Below, in pieces: positions 4,825-12,198 of a stretch of DNA of 12,653 bases. A model generated the notes under the pieces. That model was given only the letters and a program-made list of their open reading frames with translations. It made no database searches and had not been told where the DNA came from. The DNA comes from an uncultured Clostridia bacterium (lineage in GTDB: Bacteria; Bacillota; Clostridia; Oscillospirales; CAG-272). How positions within the stretch are numbered: the first letter of the stretch is position 1; every line of letters begins with the position of its first letter. Both the position numbers and the translations under genes were made by a program. The stretch is taken from contig CANQMJ010000066.1 of the NCBI GenBank assembly GCA_947624945.1, forward strand, positions 1 through 12,653, in the 5' to 3' direction.

Positions 4825-7587
4825 ATGGAGATCACAGACCTTCGCACACAAAACCTTAAAAACCCGCTCGGCATACAGTCCGTAAGACCGATCCTCAGCT
4901 GGAAGCTGCGGTCGGACGAGCGTGCGCAGCGCATGACCGCATACCGCATCGCCGCGTCGTCGACAAAGGAAAAGCTGTACGTCGGTGACTGCGACGTATG
5001 GGATACGGGGAAAGTCGACGGCAGCGTCTGCAGCACCGTTTACGGAGGAAAAGCGCTGCAGTCTATGCAGCGCGTCTTCTGGCGCGTCGCGGTATGGGAC
5101 CGCGACGACGTGATGTCGGACTTTTCCGACGCTGCATACTTCGAGACGGGACTGCTCGGAAGCGATGACCGGCACGCAAAATGGATCGAGGCGAGCGATC
5201 TGCCGTCGTCTCCGGAAAAACCGTACCGCGCACCGATATTTTCAAAGGAATTCACCGCCGATAAAGAAAAAGCCGTCGCCTCCGCGCGCCTATACATAAG
5301 CGGGCTCGGACTGCTCGAGGCGCACATGAACGGCGTGACGCTCGGCGAGGGAACGTATTTCGACCCCGGCGAGTCCGACGTGAGGCGAACCGTATACTAC
5401 TGCACATACGACGTCACCGATATCGTACGCGGCGGCAAAAACGCCGTCTCGGTCATACTCGGGAACGGACAGTACGCGAACTACCGCATCCGCCGTCAGC
5501 CGGGGCGGTATTACAAGACCGACGACGCGAGGGGCGAGGACGAGGTCTATGGCATGTTCGGCACGCCCAAATGCATCGCGCAGGTCGTCGTAACGTACGC
5601 GGACGGCGAACGCGTCGTGATCGGCACCGACGAGAGCTGGTCATATATCGGAAGTCCCGTAACGGAAAACAGCTGGTACGGCGGCGAGGACTACGACGCG
5701 ACGCTCGAGATCGACGGCTGGGACGACGTCGACCCGGCGCTCGCGCGCAGCGAATGGAGCAGAGCGTCGCTCGTCGCTGAAAGCGACATCCCGCAGGGCG
5801 CGCTCGTCGGACGCGAATTCGAGCCTGTAACAATACAGAAAGGCGACACGGTGACGTCCGACCGCATAAAGGTGACGAAGGTATCGGAAAGGGACGGATA
5901 TACCGTTTATCTTGTCGATATGGGGAGAAACGGCGCCGGTTTCCCGGAAATCACTGTCGACACGCATACTGCGGGGCAGACGATACGCATGTACCCCGCC
6001 GAGGTCGACACGTTCGACGGATTCGACGGTCATATCGACCAGTCGTCGTGTACGCAGAGCGCGAGCCGATATGGAGATCTTATCTATGACACCTACATCA
6101 CAAAGGGCGCGGGCAGGGAAACGTATCATCCGCGCTTCTGCTATCACGGCTACAGATACGTCGAGGTCGTCGTTCCGTCCGAAATAAAGCTGACAAACGA
6201 AAGCTTCACCGGGTACATTCTCAGGACCGACAACGGGAAAAACGGCTCGTTCACCTCGTCCGACTGCATACTGAACAGGATAAACACACTTACCGAGCGT
6301 TCGATCGAGAGCAACATGTTCGGAACGTTTACCGACTGCCCGCAGATAGAAAAGCTCGGCTGGCTCGAGACGCCGTCACTGATGTTCGATTCGATGGCGC
6401 AGACATACGATCTGCGCTCGTGGATACCGAAGATAATACGTGACATGGTCGACTCGCAGTGCGGGAACGGCAGGATCGCTGCGATCGCACCCGAATATTT
6501 CAGGATCGGCGGTCTTTACGAGGACCTCAACTGGAACGGCTCCGTTATTTTCACGTCGTGGCAGTATTACGAAGCATACGGCAGAGCGGAAATATTCTCC
6601 GATGAAAATTACCGCGCGATGAACATGTACATGGACTATCTCGAAAGGTACGCTGCAAAGGATCACATCATTACGCGCGGTCATATGGGCGAATGGGGCG
6701 AGATGACGCAGTACGGGAGGACGCCCGTAACGCTCGTCGAAACGACCGCATATTACCGCATGGCGGAAACGATGGCAAAAATATCGTCCGTGCGCGGTGA
6801 CACAGACGGCAAAAAACGATATGCGGAGCTATCATGTGCGATAAAAAAAGCGTTTCACGAAAACAGCGAATGTTATAATAAGCAGTATCTTTACGGAAAC
6901 GGGACGCAGTCCGGGTACGGATGTGTTCTCTACAGCGGCATCGCGCCAGACGGGGACCGCGCCGAGGCGCTCGACCGCCTCGTCGCAGCGATAGAAAATG
7001 CAGACTTTCACCTGACATCGGGCGAGGTCGGTCTGCGTCAGGTGTTTTCTTCTCTTGCGGAGGGCGGCAGGAGCGACATCATATACAAGATGGTCACGAA
7101 CGACACCATGCCGAGCTATAAATACTTCGTCGACAAGGGGTTGACGACGCTGCCCGAATACTGGAACTTCGAGGACCTGTGGTGCGGTCTTGTCCGCTCG
7201 CGGAATCACGCCATGATGGGTCATGTGAAGGAATGGTTCACAAAATATCTCGCAGGTATACGCCCCGCCGCTGTCGGATACAGTGCCGTCGACATAAAGC
7301 CGTCCGTGATACACGGTCTTTCGGATGTTTCGTGCACCGTCGATTCGGTAAACGGAAATATAACGTCGTCATGGAAAAATGACCCGTCGTCGCGCTCGTT
7401 CACGCTGACGCTCGGTATACCCGTCGGCGTCACGGCGAACGTGTATATCCCCGTTCTCGGAGAGCAGCAGACGGTATGTCTTGACGGAGAAACGGCTGCC
7501 GCATCGCTTGCAGACGGCGGAAGGTATCTGCTCGTGTCGGACTGCGTCGGCTCGGGCACGTACACATTCACATCAACGTGGAAGTAA
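4825..7587 (+). CDS. Alpha-L-rhamnosidase, glycoside hydrolase family 78, 920 aa
   Basis: An inverting enzyme that releases terminal alpha-L-rhamnose from plant oligosaccharides or glycosides. Architecture fits bacterial GH78: an N-terminal fibronectin-like domain (about 1-110, starting LRTQNLKNPLGIQSVRPILSWKL), a rhamnose-binding N domain (about 135-330, YFDPGESDVRRTVYY), a beta region, an (alpha/alpha)6 barrel (about 455-805) and a C-terminal beta-sandwich. Putative catalytic residues are D504 and E509 in TDCPQIEKLGW and base E778 in TTLPEYW; SRNHAMMGHVKEWF and YLAGIRP are also typical. The usual Arg of DCPxRE is Ile508 here. ATG 4825 was chosen because GGGAG lies 6 nt upstream; the GTG at 4777 lacks a site. 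No signal peptide, so probably cytoplasmic. Second gene of the GH2 operon, ended by the terminator at 7594. Confidence 0.95.
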   Translation: MEITDLRTQNLKNPLGIQSVRPILSWKLRSDERAQRMTAYRIAASSTKEKLYVGDCDVWDTGKVDGSVCSTVYGGKALQSMQRVFWRVAVWDRDDVMSDFSDAAYFETGLLGSDDRHAKWIEASDLPSSPEKPYRAPIFSKEFTADKEKAVASARLYISGLGLLEAHMNGVTLGEGTYFDPGESDVRRTVYYCTYDVTDIVRGGKNAVSVILGNGQYANYRIRRQPGRYYKTDDARGEDEVYGMFGTPKCIAQVVVTYADGERVVIGTDESWSYIGSPVTENSWYGGEDYDATLEIDGWDDVDPALARSEWSRASLVAESDIPQGALVGREFEPVTIQKGDTVTSDRIKVTKVSERDGYTVYLVDMGRNGAGFPEITVDTHTAGQTIRMYPAEVDTFDGFDGHIDQSSCTQSASRYGDLIYDTYITKGAGRETYHPRFCYHGYRYVEVVVPSEIKLTNESFTGYILRTDNGKNGSFTSSDCILNRINTLTERSIESNMFGTFTDCPQIEKLGWLETPSLMFDSMAQTYDLRSWIPKIIRDMVDSQCGNGRIAAIAPEYFRIGGLYEDLNWNGSVIFTSWQYYEAYGRAEIFSDENYRAMNMYMDYLERYAAKDHIITRGHMGEWGEMTQYGRTPVTLVETTAYYRMAETMAKISSVRGDTDGKKRYAELSCAIKKAFHENSECYNKQYLYGNGTQSGYGCVLYSGIAPDGDRAEALDRLVAAIENADFHLTSGEVGLRQVFSSLAEGGRSDIIYKMVTNDTMPSYKYFVDKGLTTLPEYWNFEDLWCGLVRSRNHAMMGHVKEWFTKYLAGIRPAAVGYSAVDIKPSVIHGLSDVSCTVDSVNGNITSSWKNDPSSRSFTLTLGIPVGVTANVYIPVLGEQQTVCLDGETAAASLADGGRYLLVSDCVGSGTYTFTSTWK

Positions 7588-7593
7588 AAATCG

Positions 7594-7632
7594 AAAGCAC
7601 CTCACAGCCTGCGGGCTGTGAGGTGCTTTTTT
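7594..7632 (+). terminator. Strong intrinsic terminator between converging operons
   Basis: A 16-bp perfect stem (AAAGCACCTCACAGCC and its complement) with a TGCG loop and six Ts at its 3' edge, starting 6 bp after the GH78 stop. Read on the minus strand the same hairpin is followed by TTTCGATTTTT, so it probably also ends the opposing operon, whose last gene stops at 7655. Confidence 0.93.
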
Positions 7633-7654
7633 CGTGCAGTATCGCGCAATATTA

Positions 7655-8221
7655 CTATATCTTTTCCGACGCATGCAGCGTCACGCCGCCGTACACGGAT
7701 TTGAACGCGGACGTGAACCCGACGTGGAGCGTGTCTGCATTCGGCGCGCGAAGACGGCACACGGTCTCGTACTCACCTCCGTCACGCCTGACCTCGCAGA
7801 CGATGACGCCGTCCGTCCGCGTCAGCCTCATGTCGCGGTAAAACGTCTGACTGAACGGCGTCACGTCTACCTCGCGCGCCTCTCCGCCTTTTTTATCGCG
7901 CACCGTGACGTGATAATTGCCGTCGGCGGCGAGCCCGAAGTAGAGCATTTCGTCATCTCCCCCGACGCCGCACCGAAGCATGATGCCGGTGCTTATCGCG
8001 ACGCCGTAATAGGCGCGCTCGGATTCCAAAAGACGGCACGACAGCGCAAAATCGCCTGTTATCTCCGTCTCGTAATAGCCGACCTCGTCGGCGCAGCCGC
8101 CGAGTCCCTCGCCCTTGCCGTCGTGGAGCACGATGTCGTCATGCCATATGACGGGATTGCAGTCGCCGGGCAGCGCGCTCTTTTTCCATTTATATTCCCA
8201 AAGCATATTTTTTTCCGTCAT
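7655..8221 (-). CDS. Small beta-jelly-roll (concanavalin A/LamG-like) protein, 188 aa
   Basis: Not recognised at family level. The protein is made of predicted beta strands with patterns such as ETEITGDFALSCRLL, AYYGVAISTGIMLRCGV, EMLYFGLAADGNYHVTVRDK and MRLTRTDGVIVCEVRRDG. These resemble concanavalin A-like folds of the DUF1349 or DUF1080 (3-keto-disaccharide hydrolase) type. Such domains bind or process sugars. No signal peptide or membrane segment is visible. The ATG overlaps the TGA of the upstream gene (ATGA, 8218-8221), and GGAGG lies 7 nt upstream, so translation is probably coupled and the partners made in equal amounts. Last gene of the minus-strand operon. It may be a separate accessory sugar-binding subunit of the toroid protein or an independent enzyme. 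The gene is certain; the function is open. Confidence 0.8.
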   Translation of the reverse strand: MTEKNMLWEYKWKKSALPGDCNPVIWHDDIVLHDGKGEGLGGCADEVGYYETEITGDFALSCRLLESERAYYGVAISTGIMLRCGVGGDDEMLYFGLAADGNYHVTVRDKKGGEAREVDVTPFSQTFYRDMRLTRTDGVIVCEVRRDGGEYETVCRLRAPNADTLHVGFTSAFKSVYGGVTLHASEKI

Positions 8222-9867
8222 CTCTCCGCCTCCGATAAAAGCTTCAGCGTATAAAGGTCGACGGTGCCGTGACCTTCCGCGGTATAGTACAGTATCGTCG
8301 AGTCCTCGCCGTTTCCTTCAAATCGGAACGCGACAGTCTCCCACTCCCCGTGCGTGTCGCGGAGCGTCACGCGCGCGAGCACGTTCGACGTGTCGCACTT
8401 CGACAGTGAGAGCGTACATTCGCCGTCGGCGCGGTAAACGAGCTCCGCGTCCGCTAGCGCGGGATGTCCGAACGTCCGATCCGCCGCCTCCGAGTCTCCG
8501 CGCATGCGGAGGAAACGTCTGCCGTCGTTGTCGTCGCACACGGACACGTCGCCCTCGCGCACCGCCGTTATGTCCGCGCACATGTATACGCCGTCGGCGC
8601 GGTCACGCGGTTTTGGCGGGACAATGTGGTCGTGCACCGCCTCGTCGGTAGAGTATAAAAGCTCCGAATATCCGATGAACTCCTCGAGCGACGACTCGGG
8701 AGAGGAGAATTTTTCGTACATCTCGCACATATACGGCGCGAGCGCATGGACGTCGCGGCGCGCGTGGTACTTGTAGTAGTGGTAGAGGATGCCGAACACG
8801 GGGTCGACGCGTCCGAAATTGCGCTTGTTCCATGAGTTCGGCGCATCGAAGTAGGTGCGGTAGTAGCGGGTCTTGTATCCGAGATTGAAGCGAGCGATGT
8901 AGTCGGCGCCCGCGAGCAGCCTGTCTGACAAAAACTCGAACGCGCCGACAGCGCCTTCGTCCTCCGACGCCTCGCCCGTTTCGGGGTCGACGCGCGTACC
9001 CTGCACGTACATCGTCATAGCTATCTCGGACAGCGAGCCGATATTGCCGTACGCGTGAGCCTGGTCGCGTCCGACCTCCGTTACCTCGATAAACGGCGGG
9101 TCGACGACTTCTCCCGTCTCGGTGTCCTCCGTTATCGATGCTATCTGATATTTTATCGAGCCCGAGCGCCCGCGGTTGTGCGGCTCGTAAGCTTTGTGAA
9201 CGGTCGCTCTTTCGACCGCGATATTATACTTGCCGCGCTCGCCGCAGAATATCGTCTTCGCCATCCAACCTTTCAGCGCGTAGCTGTGCTGGTTCATGAA
9301 GTACCACCATCCGTCGACGGTGAACTCGACGACATTCAAAAATGAGCGGAACCGCTCGTCGTCGTCCGGTGTCCATGAAAGCGACGCGTCCGGCGACGAA
9401 GTTGTGCGCATTATGTCGGCGGCGAAGCAGAGGTGATAGAGCGCGATGCCCCATCTTATCTGCTGGTCGCGGTGCAGCGCCGCGTCGCGCACGCACATCC
9501 ATGCGCGCAGTATGCGCATACAGTTCGCGCGGTAACGTGCGTCGCCGGTTATGACGTACATTATCGCCTGCTTCGACGCGGTGTCGCCGTCGCGCTGTGC
9601 GCAGTGTGCGACAGCGAGCCCGCCGTCGCCGAACGGGATATGTATGAATTCGTCGCTTTCCGGCTTGCAGCTCATTCCAGCGTCCGCGGACGCGCGCGGA
9701 TGCGACGATAACTTTTCCATCGACGACAGCCACGGCTCGTCATGTGCGCGGGCGTGGCGCTGCATCGTGCGCAGCATTTCGGCGGAGACGCCGACTCCGG
9801 GGTGAACGAATCCCGCGTCGTCGCGGTATTCGGTCATGACCGGTATGAAGTCCGTTATTTCAACCAT
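8218..9867 (-). CDS. Alginate-lyase-like (alpha/alpha)-toroid protein with C-terminal beta domain, probable polysaccharide lyase, 549 aa
   Basis: Resembles the alginate_lyase (PF05426-like) superfamily, which cleaves uronic-acid polysaccharides by beta-elimination. Helical repeats fill about 25-420. Candidate active-site motifs are MNQHSYALKGW (N192, H194, Y196), like the Asn-x-His motif of such lyases, and EVTEVGRDQAHAYGN (E264, R267, H271). Residues from about 425 form a beta-rich domain ending GTVDLYTLKLL, resembling a CBM6-type module. ATG 9867 is preceded by GAGGTG, which overlaps the TGA of the GH13 gene 8 bp upstream; an in-frame extension beyond it would run back into that gene and is Arg-rich, so it is rejected. 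No signal peptide, unusual for a polysaccharide lyase, so it would act on imported oligosaccharides. It could belong to a PL38-like or unclassified family; the substrate is not known. Confidence 0.75.
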   Translation of the reverse strand: MVEITDFIPVMTEYRDDAGFVHPGVGVSAEMLRTMQRHARAHDEPWLSSMEKLSSHPRASADAGMSCKPESDEFIHIPFGDGGLAVAHCAQRDGDTASKQAIMYVITGDARYRANCMRILRAWMCVRDAALHRDQQIRWGIALYHLCFAADIMRTTSSPDASLSWTPDDDERFRSFLNVVEFTVDGWWYFMNQHSYALKGWMAKTIFCGERGKYNIAVERATVHKAYEPHNRGRSGSIKYQIASITEDTETGEVVDPPFIEVTEVGRDQAHAYGNIGSLSEIAMTMYVQGTRVDPETGEASEDEGAVGAFEFLSDRLLAGADYIARFNLGYKTRYYRTYFDAPNSWNKRNFGRVDPVFGILYHYYKYHARRDVHALAPYMCEMYEKFSSPESSLEEFIGYSELLYSTDEAVHDHIVPPKPRDRADGVYMCADITAVREGDVSVCDDNDGRRFLRMRGDSEAADRTFGHPALADAELVYRADGECTLSLSKCDTSNVLARVTLRDTHGEWETVAFRFEGNGEDSTILYYTAEGHGTVDLYTLKLLSEAER

Positions 9868-9875
9868 TTTGCACC

Positions 9876-11426
9876 TCACATGACGCGGCACACGGCGGCC
9901 GACATCGCAGGAACGGTCACACGTCCGCATTTGCATACGGGCTCGCCGCCAATCGCGTATACGATATCGCCGACTGCGGCGCCACATTCAAACGACGCGT
10001 CCGCGCCCGACGGATTGAGCACTGCCATCAGCCGTTCGTCGTCTGCCTCGCGGACATAGGCGAGCGGGTACGCGTTCTTTTCCGCGTATACGAATTCTAT
10101 TTTTCCCGTATTTGAAAGCGCGGGATGCTCGCGGCGCAGCCTTATCTGACGCTTTACCTCGGACAAAAGCGAGTCGCCGTCGGCTTCTTCGTCCTCTACA
10201 TTAGGTCTGTTTTCGTCGGGGTCGACGGGGATATAGAGCTTGTCCGCGTCGGCGTCGCCGAAGCCGGCGTTTTTGCCTCTCCCCCACTGCATGGGCGAGC
10301 GCGAGCCCGTCCTGTCGTAGCCGCCCTCGACGGAGGCGAGCCCCTCTACGTACCGCATGCCGATCTCGTCGCCGTAGTATATGAACGGCGCGCCCGGCAT
10401 CGTGAGCAGGAACAGGAATGCGATCTTTGCATTGACGCCTGTCACTGTGCGCGCGAGTCTCTGCATATCGTGGTTGCCGGACGGTATGCAGATGAGTCCG
10501 CGCCCCTCGGTTTTCGACAGGCTCGACGTATAGCGGCGCACGAACCCGGACGCGTCGCCGTGTCCGCAGAAGTACGGTTTTTCGCATCTGAACAGGTCGT
10601 TATAGTGCGACGGTCCGAAGTGAAGGAGAAAATCCATGTGGAAGCCGCCCTCGAGCGATTTGTCGGGCTCGCCCCACTCGGATATCATCGCGGCGTCGGG
10701 AAATTCGCGGTCGAGGAATGCGCGCACCTTCTTCCACAGCGCGACGGTGCCGCGCCCGTCCTCGTCGTGCTTGACGAGCGACCCCGCCATGTCGACGCGG
10801 AAGCCGTCGCAGCCGAGCGAGAGCCAGAACCGCATAACGTCCATCATCGCGGAAAGCGTCTTTTGCGGTCCTTCGCCGTCGGTCGGCTGCTGCCACGGCT
10901 TATTCGGGTCGGGACGGTAAAAGCCGTAGTTGAGCGCGGGCTGATGCGAGAAAAAGTTCACGGCGCAGCTGCCGTCGCGCTCCGATATGCCGCGTATGCA
11001 CGCCATGCCGTCCGGCTCCGTCCATACGCTGTCGGTCCAGATGTAGCGGTCGGTGTATTCGTTCCTCTCCGCGCGGCACGATTCGCGGAACCATTCGTGT
11101 TCGACGGACGTGTGACCCGGCACGAGGTCGAGCAGAACGTGCATGCCTCGCTTGTGAGCCTCGTCGAAGAGGCGGCGCAGGTCGTCGTTCGTGCCGTAGC
11201 GCGGCGCGGCTTTACAGTAGTCGGCGACGTCGTAGCCCGCGTCGCCGAACGGCGACTCAAAGCACGGATTGAGCCAGATCGCGTCGCAGCCGAGGGTGCG
11301 TATATAGTCGAGCTTTTCTATGATGCCGTCGAAGTCGCCGACACCGTCCGCGTTCGTGTCGCGGAACGACTGCGGGTATATCTGATAAAATACGGCTGTC
11401 TCAAGCCACTCCGGCATATGTGACAT
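9876..11426 (-). CDS. Glycoside hydrolase family 13 alpha-glucosidase-like enzyme, 516 aa
   Basis: A retaining alpha-glucosidase or oligo-1,6-glucosidase-like enzyme for small alpha-glucosides. It begins with FYQIYPQSFRDTNADGVGDFDGI, typical of the oligo-1,6-glucosidase group. GH13 regions: I, DLVPGHTS (D100, H105); II, GFRVDMAG with nucleophile D212; III, ISEWGEP with acid/base E250; IV, SGNHD with H319 and D320. SPMQWGRGKNAGF and a C-terminal beta domain follow. Region I has Gly where the family usually has Asn before His, and region V reads QPALN rather than QPDLN, so specificity may differ. ATG 11426 follows GGGGA by 8 nt; an in-frame TTG at 11441 overlaps that site and is rejected. No signal peptide. 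First gene of the operon, with the toroid gene 8 bp downstream. Confidence 0.93.
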   Translation of the reverse strand: MSHMPEWLETAVFYQIYPQSFRDTNADGVGDFDGIIEKLDYIRTLGCDAIWLNPCFESPFGDAGYDVADYCKAAPRYGTNDDLRRLFDEAHKRGMHVLLDLVPGHTSVEHEWFRESCRAERNEYTDRYIWTDSVWTEPDGMACIRGISERDGSCAVNFFSHQPALNYGFYRPDPNKPWQQPTDGEGPQKTLSAMMDVMRFWLSLGCDGFRVDMAGSLVKHDEDGRGTVALWKKVRAFLDREFPDAAMISEWGEPDKSLEGGFHMDFLLHFGPSHYNDLFRCEKPYFCGHGDASGFVRRYTSSLSKTEGRGLICIPSGNHDMQRLARTVTGVNAKIAFLFLLTMPGAPFIYYGDEIGMRYVEGLASVEGGYDRTGSRSPMQWGRGKNAGFGDADADKLYIPVDPDENRPNVEDEEADGDSLLSEVKRQIRLRREHPALSNTGKIEFVYAEKNAYPLAYVREADDERLMAVLNPSGADASFECGAAVGDIVYAIGGEPVCKCGRVTVPAMSAAVCRVM

Positions 11427-11462
11427 GTTTTGTTCCCCCAAACTTACAGTTTTTTCACTTCA

Positions 11463-11491
11463 ATTATATCGCGCATCATGCGCGTTTGCAA
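11463..11491 (-). promoter_or_regulatory. Promoter of the GH13 operon with palindrome in the spacer
   Basis: On the minus strand TTGCAA (11491-11486) and TATAAT (11468-11463) are 17 bp apart. The spacer carries the palindrome CGCGCA-TGA-TGCGCG (11470-11484), placed where a repressor would block polymerase. No cognate regulator gene lies in the window; a LacI- or GntR-type sugar repressor is a guess. Confidence 0.78.
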
Positions 11492-11751
11492 GTAATAATT
11501 AAGAGCATATCTATGAATTCGCCGTCCAAGCTCGGCAACGAGCCGTAGGCTTCGCAGCTTCACCTACGCGCACTTTACTCGTGCGCTGACGGCGCTCCCG
11601 GCGTCCGACGCAGACACGACGCTTTGACGGCGATATCGCCCCGTCGCGAGGGAGCTGTTATGCCAAAGCGATAACGCGGTCTGAGCCCCGATGCCTTTTT
11701 TTCCGCCGACTGGATAACATCGACGAACACACGGGAGCCTCTTTCGGGTTC

Positions 11752-11789
11752 GACAAGGGGGACTTTCTTGCGAGAAAGTCCCCCTTGTC
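11752..11789. repeat. Conserved 17-bp hairpin inside repeat copy B
   Basis: Identical to 1656-1693: perfect 17-nt arms around a TGCG loop, followed by AAAAAACCTATT. Part of the 82-bp invariant core. Confidence 0.85.
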
Positions 11790-11936
11790 AAAAAACCTAT
11801 TGAAAGGTGTGAAAGACGTCACCACGTCACGTGTGCAAAGGTAGTTGCCGGTGGGGACAGGCGGTACAAACATCCGCGGTGAGCGGAGAAGTTAGCTATG
11901 GCAACGGATAAGCGATTACGCGAAAATTGAAAAATA

Positions 11937-11989
11937 TTCACACAAATTTGTGAAAAGTACTTGACAAATCACGAAAAATGTGGTATAAT
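11937..11989 (+). promoter_or_regulatory. Promoter of repeat copy B with upstream palindrome
   Basis: TTGACA (11961-11966) and TATAAT (11984-11989), 17-bp spacer. Upstream lies TTCACA-N6-TGTGAA (11937-11954), whose centre CACAAATTTGTG is here fully symmetrical. The spacer differs from copy A at several bases while both hexamers and the arms of the palindrome are unchanged, which suggests selection on the promoter. Confidence 0.82.
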
Positions 11990-11995
11990 ATAGGC

Positions 11996-12119
11996 AGTCG
12001 AGGGGATAAAACGATTACGGCAAGTCGTTGCGTTCGCAGGTCAAGCGGAGGAGCCTGCGATGCACGACGGTCAACGACGGCAGTATTGCAAAAAAACTCG
12101 CGTGAGCGAGAAATTTTTT
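11996..12119 (+). ncRNA. Candidate small RNA of about 120 nt from repeat copy B
   Basis: Bounded by the copy B promoter (predicted start near 11996) and a hairpin plus T-run ending at 12119. It contains the hairpin 12034-12060, with stem TCGCAGG/CCTGCGA and a 13-nt loop carrying AGCGGAGGAG. That loop resembles a Shine-Dalgarno or CsrA-type GGA site held in a loop. No open frame with a ribosome site is seen inside. The alternative is an attenuated leader of the downstream regulator gene. Confidence 0.42.
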
Positions 12120-12120
12120 C
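12086..12120 (+). terminator. Terminator-like hairpin after repeat copy B
   Basis: Stem CTCGC / GCGAG with a GTGA loop (12097-12110), then AAA and TTTTTT (12111-12119). The upstream A-run can pair with the T-run to lengthen the stem. The AAA between stem and T-run is not ideal, so strength is uncertain. Confidence 0.6.
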
Positions 12121-12131
12121 GCAAAAAACGC

Positions 12132-12162
12132 TTGCTTATGACGCGGCGTCATATGTTATCAT
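12132..12162 (+). promoter_or_regulatory. MerR-type promoter with 19-bp spacer and palindromic operator
   Basis: TTGCTT (12132-12137) and TATCAT (12157-12162) are separated by 19 bp, the over-long spacing characteristic of MerR-regulated promoters. The spacer region carries TATGACG-CGG-CGTCATA (12137-12153). The MerR-family gene starts 37 bp downstream, so direct autoregulation is the natural inference. Confidence 0.6.
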
Positions 12163-12198
12163 CATGGCGAAAAAGGCACACAGGGGGGTGTTGACAAC

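Larger units (their letters stand above)
11514..12060 (+). repeat. Long intergenic repeat, copy B
   Basis: Same-orientation partner of copy A (1416-1944). The central block 11713-11794 is identical to copy A; the flanks are diverged but alignable, with small indels. It starts right behind the GH13 promoter and ends at the hairpin 12034-12060. Minus-strand open frames here (11564-11791, 11658-11873) translate parts of the same sequence in different frames from copy A, evidence against coding. With copy A it brackets both carbohydrate operons. Confidence 0.85.

Noticed and set aside
10125..11423. Long plus-strand open frame of 432 codons antisense to the GH13 gene
   Set aside because: Shadow of the GH13 coding strand; its product has no recognisable family while the minus strand has all GH13 motifs.
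1416..12060. Composite transposon or integrative element bounded by the two repeats
   Set aside because: No transposase, integrase, terminal inverted repeats or target duplications are visible; flanking direct repeats alone do not show mobility.
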